Positions 21,081 through 27,343 of a stretch of 27,343 bases of DNA are shown here, one piece after another (position 1 is the stretch's first letter; every line of letters starts with the position of its first letter). The stretch is from a virus. The notes beneath the pieces are model-generated. The model saw only the letters and a program-made list of their open reading frames with translations, was not told where the DNA came from and did not search any database. The position numbers were made by a program, and so were the translations under genes. The stretch lies in IMG/VR virus record IMGVR_UViG_3300025120_000430, positions 1-27,343 of that record. The stretch is one strand, 5' to 3'.

Positions 21081-22448
21081 ATGGCACAAAATAGCCCTTT
21101 AAACGTAGCAGAAAACTTGACCATTCGGTCACTTTCTGATCGTAACGATTTCCGAAATGTATATGACCTTTCAGGAGGTTACAACAAGTTCGGAATGATC
21201 GTTAACATTTTGAATCTACCTTTCGGAGGTGGAAAGCAGTTCGACACTGACAAGTATGAGAAATCAGTAATGGGTCGTGGACACGTTATTGCTCAAATCT
21301 CTGCACAGGCTGCTCCAGTTGGAACTACTATTGTTCTTTCTCTTGCACCTCAAGGTACTCCTCCATCAGCAGTTGACACATTCCGTGTTGGTGACGTTGT
21401 AGTAGCCGCTGACCACAGTGTATCAGGTAAAGTAATCGCAACCGTTCCTGGTTCTATTACCATTGAAGCAACTGAGTCAACTATCGCTGCTATGCAGGCT
21501 GCATTTGCAGTTAACGCTTATGTAAAGGTATTGGGAGACAGCTCTCCGAACTTCTACTCTGATGGAAAATCTCCATTGTATGAGTTCCCTGAGTTAATCT
21601 TCAACTACTCTGCTGTTAAGCGTGATACTTACTTAGCTTCTCGAAGAGAGAATATTTCTTCTCGTATTTATTACAAAGATAAGTTCTGGGGAGATGCACA
21701 ACTTGACCTTATGGTTCAGCGATTCCTTCGTCAGATGGAAAAGCAAATGTTGTTCTCTAACCAAGCTCAGTGGACATCTCAAGTAGGTGGTCTTTCTGAC
21801 ATGAACGGTGGTGTAAGATGGTCTATCATCAACAGAGGTGGTGAGTACCTTCCACTTGCTTCTGCTTTAACTCAAGCACAGTTCGACAACTTCCTTGCTA
21901 ATGTATGGAGCCGTAAGGCAAGCCGTACCACTCCATTGACATTGTTCATGGGAAGAGGTATGATGCAGCACATTCAGCGAACTTTTACTGACGGATACAT
22001 TGTGAATGCTGGTTCTATGAACACATTCGGTGGTTCTGAAGTTAAAGGGATTGATGTACGTACATACGCTATCGCTGGTGTTGAAGTAGCATTGGTAGAG
22101 CTTCCAGTTCTTAATGACACTGAGTTCTTCCCAGAGTTAACTACAGTTTCTGGACTTAGCAACCCTTACCGTCAGCAGCATACATTGTTCGCTCTTGACC
22201 TTGACCCAATTGAGGTTAAAGGTGGTGGACTTGCACCTGCTATCGAAAAAATCTACCGAGGACCGTCTGAGTTCTATGCTGGTTACATTAAAGGTATGGC
22301 TGATGCTGGAGTACCTACAGCAGAGAACTTTAAAGACTACTCAGTTGATATCGTAAGTTCAGTTGATGCTCACAGATGTGATGTAATGGCTGACAACGGA
22401 ATCGACATGATCGGTAAGTTCTGTGGAATGATTGAATTGATAGCTTAA
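21081..22448 (+). CDS. Major capsid protein
   Basis: This 455-aa protein follows the scaffold with a 23-nt A-rich leader. The pattern fits an HK97-type capsid. An N-terminal arm (1-60) leads to a beta insertion at about 72-152 (VDTFRVGDVVVAADHSVSGK, then SITIEATESTIAAM). A spine region follows (SSRIYYKDKFWGDAQLDLMVQRFLRQMEKQMLF, 190-230) and then an axial part with LFMGRGMMQHIQRTF. The closing TLFALDLDPIEVKGGGLAPAIEKIYRGP is typical of capsid beta-strands. No cleaved pro-region is evident. Its codon use appears biased toward a small set of codons, as expected of a highly expressed gene; I did not quantify this. Confidence 0.85.
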   Translation: MAQNSPLNVAENLTIRSLSDRNDFRNVYDLSGGYNKFGMIVNILNLPFGGGKQFDTDKYEKSVMGRGHVIAQISAQAAPVGTTIVLSLAPQGTPPSAVDTFRVGDVVVAADHSVSGKVIATVPGSITIEATESTIAAMQAAFAVNAYVKVLGDSSPNFYSDGKSPLYEFPELIFNYSAVKRDTYLASRRENISSRIYYKDKFWGDAQLDLMVQRFLRQMEKQMLFSNQAQWTSQVGGLSDMNGGVRWSIINRGGEYLPLASALTQAQFDNFLANVWSRKASRTTPLTLFMGRGMMQHIQRTFTDGYIVNAGSMNTFGGSEVKGIDVRTYAIAGVEVALVELPVLNDTEFFPELTTVSGLSNPYRQQHTLFALDLDPIEVKGGGLAPAIEKIYRGPSEFYAGYIKGMADAGVPTAENFKDYSVDIVSSVDAHRCDVMADNGIDMIGKFCGMIELIA

Positions 22449-22476
22449 TTTATAAATCTTAAAAAACTTAGAAAAA

Positions 22477-23232
22477 ATGAATAAAGATATCGAAATCGTT
22501 TTAAACACAACTGACGTTCTTGCTGCTGCATTTGACGTAGCTGACGGTGTTGTTTCAGTAGACGGCTTTTCATTCCAATGGAAAAAAATCCAAAGGATGG
22601 AAAGAACTGCTGCTGTCAACGCTGCAACTGGATTGATCACCGTAACTCCTGCTACACCTACTCTTGGTCTTGAGTACAGATTCACTCTTGTTCAGTATGT
22701 AGCTGATGCTCGTAGAGAAATAGCTGTTAGCTATACTGCTGACGCTGCTGACGTAGTTGCTGGTGTTAATGGCATTGTAACCAAATTACAAACACTGATT
22801 ACTGCTTACGTTAGTGGTGGAAGTCTTGATGTTACTTTTGGTCCAAGTGCTTCAACTGTTCAGATTTACTCAACAGTAACTAATCCTTTGATTAATATTG
22901 GTGGGCTTCTTAACGCTGCCGCTACTCCTGCTTTAGCTGGAACTGCTGGTGTTAACATGGGGGCAATCCTTGCATCTGAAGGTGTTAAAGATTCCTTTGA
23001 CGCAACAGTTCCTACATCAGGTCTATTGTACACATCTTGGGAGTTTGAACTAATGTTGCCAAAGGGCTACGGAGGTTTTAATCACCAAACAGATGATCAG
23101 GCTGTAAGCTTAGTACTTTTCCTTGATGAGGGCGGAAGTGAATATGCAGCTTTGAATACTGAAATTCTAAATGTTTCAAATGGATTAGACCCAGACGGAA
23201 CAGCAGCAGAAGAAATCCTTGGACAGGACTAA
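22477..23232 (+). CDS. Probable virion protein, beta-rich, 251 aa
   Basis: A beta-rich Ala/Val/Thr-rich protein with no cysteines. The segment TAAVNAATGLITVTPATPTLGLEYRFTLVQY looks like an immunoglobulin-like sandwich, and the central repeat of Ala-Asp-Ala turns (YTADAADVVAGVNGIVTKL, 80-100) resembles tail-tube or decoration-protein elements. Its place directly after the capsid gene suggests a decoration, head-fibre or head-completion role. It ends the unit before the terminator at 23261-23291. No family recognised. Confidence 0.65.
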   Translation: MNKDIEIVLNTTDVLAAAFDVADGVVSVDGFSFQWKKIQRMERTAAVNAATGLITVTPATPTLGLEYRFTLVQYVADARREIAVSYTADAADVVAGVNGIVTKLQTLITAYVSGGSLDVTFGPSASTVQIYSTVTNPLINIGGLLNAAATPALAGTAGVNMGAILASEGVKDSFDATVPTSGLLYTSWEFELMLPKGYGGFNHQTDDQAVSLVLFLDEGGSEYAALNTEILNVSNGLDPDGTAAEEILGQD

Positions 23233-23260
23233 TCGCTAAGACTAATCAGTTAATTTTAAG

Positions 23261-23291
23261 AAGAGGTGGCATTTTGTCACCTCTTTTTTTT
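23261..23291 (+). terminator. Rho-independent terminator
   Basis: AAGAGGTGGC pairs with GTCACCTCTT (one G.T pair) around ATTTT, followed by a T-run to 23291. It ends the scaffold/capsid/251-aa unit, and a -7 box follows at once. Confidence 0.85.
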
Positions 23292-23298
23292 ATCTTTA
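23291..23298 (+). promoter_or_regulatory. -7 box after the terminator
   Basis: TATCTTTA (one mismatch) abuts the terminator. An ATG two nt later opens only a four-codon frame (M-L-I-N-stop, 23301-23315), and the real ATG is at 23325. No -33 TTG at 19 nt. Confidence 0.45.
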
Positions 23299-23324
23299 CA
23301 ATGTTAATTAACTAATATTTTAAA

Positions 23325-24254
23325 ATGGAAAGAGAAATTGCTGTGATAAAGCCTAAAGGCGTAAATCACATTAAACAAGCCGTAACCCTAACAGCTACCT
23401 ACAGTTTAAAGGGCAGAAACATCTCCCTAAATCAGTACGGAGAGGTAAAACCTGGAAACCTAACTACAAATAGGGGGGACATTAGATTCGCAGGAGAGCT
23501 TGCTACAGAGAGTAAAATTTTCGGTGATTCAGTAGATGAAGTGGAAGATCAAATTGATTTCTGGATGAACCACCCTATGGTTGAGGATATCAATGGTAAA
23601 GGCAAGGATAATTCAAGGTTTACTATTGAGGTTATTGCCGCTACCAAAGACAAGAAGAGAGCAAAGACTGTAAGCGTAAACCGTGTAGTGTCAACTATTT
23701 ACGGTATGTCAGAGGCTGAAAGAAAGGACGTTATGTACTTCTTTAAGCAAGACCCAAGAGACATGAACGATGATGACGTTACTTTGGAACTTGTTGATAT
23801 TGAGGGGGGTCTTCTTTTAAGAGAGCCTAACACATCAAGATTTATTGAGACATTCGGGTCGTTGAACAAGAGTTCAGTAGCTAAGAAGGTTGAGATGTTG
23901 GTGTATGTAAACAAGGGAATTGTATCTGGATTTGTTACAGAAGATGCGGAAAAGTTCTACATCGGTGATGTTCTTATCGGTAAAGATGAGGATGACATTG
24001 CATTGTTCTTCAAGGACAACCCACAGATGTATGACAACCTTGTACGTTCACTTGCTGACGGTGGTGACGATACAGCGTTCAACGAATTAAATGAGGCTGA
24101 AGATGATGACATCACTCCTGCCGAGAAAAGAGCGCACTTTACAAAACTATACAAGAAGTATAAGTTAAAGGGTAAGTTCCCTGCCGACCTTGATAAGGCA
24201 ATTGAACGAATTCACGCATACGAAGAGGAGAACGGAATAGAGTTGTCTGAGTAA
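23325..24254 (+). CDS. Hypothetical structural-module protein, 309 aa
   Basis: A charged, mixed alpha/beta protein. Residues 1-150 are basic-to-neutral with strands (NHIKQAVTLTATYSLKGRN, SRFTIEVIAATKDKKRAKTV), and residues 150-309 are acidic with helices (KIFGDSVDEVEDQIDF, FKDNPQMYDNLVRSLADGG, then AEKRAHFTKLYKKYKLKGKF). It has no cysteines or enzyme motif. Its place between capsid and connector genes suggests a head-associated or core protein. It is a single-gene unit with its own -7 box and terminator (24278-24308). Function unknown. Confidence 0.6.
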   Translation: MEREIAVIKPKGVNHIKQAVTLTATYSLKGRNISLNQYGEVKPGNLTTNRGDIRFAGELATESKIFGDSVDEVEDQIDFWMNHPMVEDINGKGKDNSRFTIEVIAATKDKKRAKTVSVNRVVSTIYGMSEAERKDVMYFFKQDPRDMNDDDVTLELVDIEGGLLLREPNTSRFIETFGSLNKSSVAKKVEMLVYVNKGIVSGFVTEDAEKFYIGDVLIGKDEDDIALFFKDNPQMYDNLVRSLADGGDDTAFNELNEAEDDDITPAEKRAHFTKLYKKYKLKGKFPADLDKAIERIHAYEEENGIELSE

Positions 24255-24277
24255 GAATTAGACACACCCTCTTTTTA

Positions 24278-24308
24278 AAGCCCTGACCTAACGGTTGGGG
24301 CTTTTTTT
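24278..24308 (+). terminator. Rho-independent terminator
   Basis: AAGCCCTGACC pairs with GGTTGGGGCTT (11 bp, two wobble pairs) around TAAC, followed by T's. Its stem base (AAGCCC/GGGCTT) is the same as that at 12797-12828. Confidence 0.85.
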
Positions 24309-24327
24309 ATGTCTGAGTAACATTGCG

Positions 24328-24335
24328 TATCTTTG
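24328..24335 (+). promoter_or_regulatory. -7 box of the connector gene
   Basis: TATCTTTG (perfect) then TTCA and ATG at 24340. It begins 20 nt past the terminator. The expected -33 position falls in the T-run (TTA rather than TTG). Confidence 0.55.
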
Positions 24336-24339
24336 TTCA

Positions 24340-25461
24340 ATGGTTACAGGATTAGATCTTTCAATATTATTCCAAGATAAGATAGACAACAGCTACTCGG
24401 ACTACGTAAGCAATGCTAAGATGCAACGTGCGTTTGACAATGCCTTCCTACGTATTATAGAGAATAAGTACCGTGGTATGGACACTCAGAAGGAGTTCGA
24501 TGAGCTGTCTGAGCTGATGGTTATCGACAAGAGGCTTCTTATAAATAACGATAGGTTTAGAACTGTCGCTGTTCCTATTGCCTCTGTAACTATAGGTACT
24601 CCTACAACTTTCACATTTGCGGCAGAGCATAACCTTGTAGAGGGCGATACCTTTACTGTATCTGATGTGTTAGGAACGCCAACAGGCGTTAACGAAACTC
24701 ACACAGTTACCGCAGTATCTATTATTTCTGATACGATTATAGAACTTGCAACCACATCTACCGGTACGGCTACAGCGAATACAGGCTCCGCTACTACTCA
24801 GCATCTATCTACGGACAGTATGCTCCCTGACTATCTACACGTATTGGCTATCAAGTCTTATATGTACGACACATCTAAAGACGGATACTCTCCATATAAA
24901 ATACAGGCAGGTACGCCTGGAGTTGTTGAGTTTTTTAGACCAAATAAAATAAGAAGCGGTGACTACGTTCATAGCGCAGATTTATCTGAAAATAACCCTC
25001 AACAATTCATCATACTTAAAAGAATAAACGAGTTCAAGTATGAGATTTACGATGCCTCTGATAGGACTATGAACACTCCTATTCCTGTTACTGTTGCCCC
25101 ACCAAACCTTTCTGACTTTGTATTAAGACCAGTTGAAGAGAATTGGGCTAAGTACCTACATAGCGATAGAAGGATATCTCAGTCAGGAAAGCCTACCGTT
25201 AATGAGCCAAGATTTAATCAGCATAAGAACTTTATCCTTATGCACCCTCAGAATGCAAGCTGCCCTTCGGTAGACGTAGACTACATCAGAAAACCTGAGG
25301 TAGTTATCGATGTTACGAACGACATCAGTAACCTAGATTTATTCTACAGTGAGACATTATTGAACAGACTTACAGATGAGGCTGTGAAGATGTTCTACCA
25401 AGAAGTACGTGACCCTAATCAGTATCAGATTGCTGATAGAGAAATGATTGATAATCCGTGA
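24340..25461 (+). CDS. Head-tail connector-type protein with a beta-insert, 373 aa
   Basis: I start at 24340, 4 nt after a perfect -7 box; the in-frame ATG at 24295 lies inside the terminator. The N-terminal 75 residues are helical (MVTGLDLSILFQDKIDNSYSDYV). Residues about 76-152 are an insertion of FCCH/Ig-like type: HNLVEGDTFTVSDVLG, then NETHTVTAVSII, DTIIELATTS. The C-terminal region resumes with STDSMLPDYLHVLAIKSYMYD and ends in helical segments. Position after the capsid and before the tail genes suggests a connector or ring protein. Its stop overlaps the next ATG (TGATG). Confidence 0.65.
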   Translation: MVTGLDLSILFQDKIDNSYSDYVSNAKMQRAFDNAFLRIIENKYRGMDTQKEFDELSELMVIDKRLLINNDRFRTVAVPIASVTIGTPTTFTFAAEHNLVEGDTFTVSDVLGTPTGVNETHTVTAVSIISDTIIELATTSTGTATANTGSATTQHLSTDSMLPDYLHVLAIKSYMYDTSKDGYSPYKIQAGTPGVVEFFRPNKIRSGDYVHSADLSENNPQQFIILKRINEFKYEIYDASDRTMNTPIPVTVAPPNLSDFVLRPVEENWAKYLHSDRRISQSGKPTVNEPRFNQHKNFILMHPQNASCPSVDVDYIRKPEVVIDVTNDISNLDLFYSETLLNRLTDEAVKMFYQEVRDPNQYQIADREMIDNP

Positions 25462-25559
25462 TGAGTATCTCTGGAGATATAGATATATATTGGGAGGTCG
25501 ATATGACCCACGAAGAATTATACGAAGAACTAATATACGAATACATTGAAAACTCTTGA
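25461..25559 (+). CDS. Acidic micropeptide, 32 aa
   Basis: ATG at 25461 to TGA at 25559 encodes 32 residues, MSISGDIDIYWEVDMTHEEL then Tyr/Glu-rich. It starts in the TGATG overlap of the connector gene and ends 14 nt inside the next gene if that uses the TTG start. It may be a real coupling peptide, but the evidence is only the junctions. Confidence 0.4.
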   Translation: MSISGDIDIYWEVDMTHEELYEELIYEYIENS

Positions 25560-26205
25560 GTGCATAGAATTGATACAGATGGCTGACGAAGGTGGAATCT
25601 TCACCGATGAGTCACGCTACGATGTAGGGACAATGCTTACGGTGTTAAACGCTGCAAGAGCATTCGCCATTACTGAGATGTACCGTAAAAATACAAGGGT
25701 ACACCCTAACTTTATTCAGAGAGTCTATCCTGAGTACAAGAAGAACCTACAGCAAGACGATTGCTACACATTGTTTGAGATTCCACGTACAGTAGAAATC
25801 AACGACAAGATGGACGGTCTTATGTACGTAGGTAGCATCAAGGGTGACGAGGCTTTTTGGAAGGTTCGTACACGTATGCAGTTAAGTTCAAGACGGAATC
25901 ATAGGATTCACAAGTTGGCTCAAAAAAAGCACATACACTTTCTGTACGATACTACGAGGGGCTACTTAGAGATATACGACCCAAAGGTTAAGTATCCGTT
26001 GGTTGAGGGTATCTTTGAAGACCCTACAAGCGTTCCTCAGTTTAGCTTCGACCACGATGAGTACCCTATAACTAACGATGCAATGAAGCGTATCGAAGAC
26101 CTTGTGAGAAGGGGTACGATAGTAGACTCTATGAGAATGCCTATCAATAAGATATCAAACTCCCAAGAGGATTCAAATATTCAACGTGACGTTCAAACGA
26201 AATGA
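25546..26205 (+). CDS. Tail/connector-type structural protein, 219 aa
   Basis: The open frame begins with TTG at 25546 (encoding Met as start, K, T, L, E, C...). The first in-frame ATG is at 25579 (MADEGGIFTDESRYDV). The 11 residues before that ATG (LECIELIQ) look like a proper helix continuing into the protein, so I favour the TTG start, with moderate certainty. Features: MLTVLNAARAFAITEMYRKN (helix), VHPNFIQRVYPEYKK, beta segments (TLFEIPRTVEIN, HFLYDTTRGYLEIYDPK). This layout, with a basic helix, FIQRVYPEY and a strand-rich end, is typical of head-tail ring proteins in crAss-like phages, from memory only. It overlaps the next gene by 4 nt. Confidence 0.65.
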   Translation: MKTLECIELIQMADEGGIFTDESRYDVGTMLTVLNAARAFAITEMYRKNTRVHPNFIQRVYPEYKKNLQQDDCYTLFEIPRTVEINDKMDGLMYVGSIKGDEAFWKVRTRMQLSSRRNHRIHKLAQKKHIHFLYDTTRGYLEIYDPKVKYPLVEGIFEDPTSVPQFSFDHDEYPITNDAMKRIEDLVRRGTIVDSMRMPINKISNSQEDSNIQRDVQTK

Positions 26206-26888
26206 TAGAGGTAGGCAAATATAGCATTGTAAGCCTTCAGGAGGCTGTTGAGTCTGCAAAGGAGATGCTACGTATTCAGGACACGACAGAGTTCGATGGC
26301 TTCCTTCTTAGAAAGGCAGACGAGGCTATGCGCCATATCGGTGACGCTACTACATACGCAAAACGTGCGTGTACCGTAGATATCGTTGACGGGAGAGCAA
26401 GGCTGCCTATGGGCTTTATTAGGCTTCTAGGGGCGAGAATGTCCGACTCTAACGGTAACTGCTTCGACCAACCATACCTTGACCTTGCATTCCTAACGGA
26501 TTGTGGGTGCGAGAACGTGGCAAGTACAAACAACGGGTTTAATAACTCCTTTGAGATTCAGGAGGGGTATATAGTATTCCACGTACCTTCAGACCTTGAG
26601 ACAGATAAGATGCGTATAGCGTACATCTCAAGGACTGTAGATGAGGACGGACTGATGTTAATGTCTGAGAGACACGAGAGAGGCATAGAGGCTTATCTTT
26701 GCTATCAGTTTACGGTTAGCTTCTTTGAAAACTATCCTGTCAACATAAGACAAGAGTATCAAAGAACCTGGAAGAACCAAAAGCAACACCTCAAGGGCAT
26801 GAGCCAGAGGGAGAGATTTGAAGAGAACAAGAGGCAGATAGGGGCATTACTTAATGCGTGGATTACCTCTGATAGAAACGATAGATAA
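26202..26888 (+). CDS. Head-tail ring/connector-type protein, 228 aa
   Basis: Couples to the previous gene (ATGA). Residues 1-60 are helical (EAVESAKEMLRIQDTTEFDGFLLRKADEAMRHIGD). Then come strands (KRACTVDIVDGRARLPMGFIRLLGAR) and a Cys pair (LTDCGCENVAS). The C-terminus is helical and basic (RQEYQRTWKNQKQHLKGMSQRERF). VDIVDGRARLPMGFIRLLG is a segment I associate with ring proteins of crAss-like phages, so a role at the head-tail interface is plausible. Its stop overlaps the next ATG (TAATG). Confidence 0.65.
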   Translation: MIEVGKYSIVSLQEAVESAKEMLRIQDTTEFDGFLLRKADEAMRHIGDATTYAKRACTVDIVDGRARLPMGFIRLLGARMSDSNGNCFDQPYLDLAFLTDCGCENVASTNNGFNNSFEIQEGYIVFHVPSDLETDKMRIAYISRTVDEDGLMLMSERHERGIEAYLCYQFTVSFFENYPVNIRQEYQRTWKNQKQHLKGMSQRERFEENKRQIGALLNAWITSDRNDR

Positions 26889-27343
26889 TGAGCGATCAGC
26901 CAGTAAGATTTAACCCTGTCGGAAACATGGACAAGGATAGCGACCCTCGCTATGTACGACAAGGAAACTACATCGATGCAAAGAACATTCAGAAGCTAAC
27001 CGAGAAGGGTGGAACTGGAGGTGCTGTTATTCCTGTTAAGGGTAATGAGCTTGCGTTTACATTGGGAGAGGTTGAGGCTCAGAACAAGAAGTACAGAATC
27101 AACGAGGGTGAAACGGCATCCTATGAAATAGGTGAGTTAGATTACTTGAATAAGGGCATTTATCTTTTTTTCTTATCAGTTACAATCCCAAGCCTACCTA
27201 ACGTAAATGGTCTACTTGTTGGTGGTGATTTGATTATAGACGGGGCTACTCCAGCTCAATTAAACAGAACTTGGACGATACGATCAATTAATGGTAACAC
27301 TATCTTTTTGGTTGTCCCTTTTCAAACAATAAATTCAATCTCT
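26888..27343 (+). CDS. Partial tail stabilisation-type protein (right edge)
   Basis: The frame is open from ATG at 26888 to the window end (152 codons). It begins MSDQPVRFNPVGNMDKDSDP and continues RYVRQGNYIDAKNIQ (21-35). That form, with an early N- or R-containing 'G-Y/N-I-D-A-x-N' block, is typical of P22 gp10-like and crAss-like tail stabilisation proteins (multi-blade beta-propellers that clamp the portal). Residues 95-147 hold an inserted beta-domain of the same type as in the 24340 gene (LLVGGDLIIDG, then NRTWTIRSINGNTIFLVV). The 3' end is missing, so the family call is tentative. Confidence 0.55.
   Translation, partial: MSDQPVRFNPVGNMDKDSDPRYVRQGNYIDAKNIQKLTEKGGTGGAVIPVKGNELAFTLGEVEAQNKKYRINEGETASYEIGELDYLNKGIYLFFLSVTIPSLPNVNGLLVGGDLIIDGATPAQLNRTWTIRSINGNTIFLVVPFQTINSIS

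Noticed and set aside
24295-24339. Longer start for the connector gene
   Set aside because: The ATG at 24295 would have to be reached by reading through the terminator hairpin; its 15 residues also do not resemble the rest of the protein.
1-27343. tRNA genes
   Set aside because: A visual scan found no plausible T-arm and acceptor combination; this is not as sensitive as a covariance-model search.

Overview
The window looks like part of a tailed double-stranded DNA phage (or prophage) of a Bacteroidota host, probably Flavobacteriia-like. It holds a virion module in the usual order: large terminase, portal, probable scaffold, major capsid protein, then head-tail completion and tail proteins. 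Start codons sit behind A-rich leaders rather than Shine-Dalgarno sites. Many genes carry the Bacteroidota -33/-7 promoter (TTG or TTTG, about 19 nt, TAnnTTTG). There is no rRNA, tRNA, CRISPR array or insertion sequence that I can see. The order terminase / portal / capsid / small connectors / stabilisation-type protein resembles crAss-like and P22-like podoviruses, but that placement is inference.

Layout. (1) 1-7250, minus strand: a tightly packed early-type arm of small genes. It includes a DnaA domain-IV-like protein, a small serine recombinase, a C5-methyltransferase-like protein, a Cys-rich gp88-like protein and several one- or two-helix membrane micropeptides too short for ordinary gene calling. 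(2) 7251-7971: a 720-nt divergent control region with a leftward promoter-like element, a 103-nt tract without G, and a GC-rich inverted repeat. (3) 7972-10869, plus strand: a translationally coupled operon with an HEXXH protein, an AT-rich DNA cytosine methyltransferase that looks acquired, and a RuvC-like resolvase. (4) 10850-15440: a mosaic of short genes on alternating strands, many with their own promoter: a basic protein, a MazG-like protein, a GNAT acetyltransferase, an HNH protein, a metallophosphoesterase and a PD-(D/E)XK-like nuclease. (5) 15442-27343, plus strand: the packaging and structural module, open at the right edge.

The strongest unusual signal is in promoter placement. At ten genes in regions 4 and 5 a TAnnTTTG-like -7 box ends exactly 4 or 5 nt before the ATG, so transcription should start at or beside the start codon and the mRNAs should be leaderless. 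Several of these promoters abut the terminator of the preceding gene. One divergent pair (13694 + and 13695 -) shares its start codon as a single CATG, with each -7 box inside the other gene's coding sequence. The left arm does not use this arrangement. It has a different element (TTTG, 17 nt, TTTGTAGGTTT) at two places, which suggests two transcription classes.
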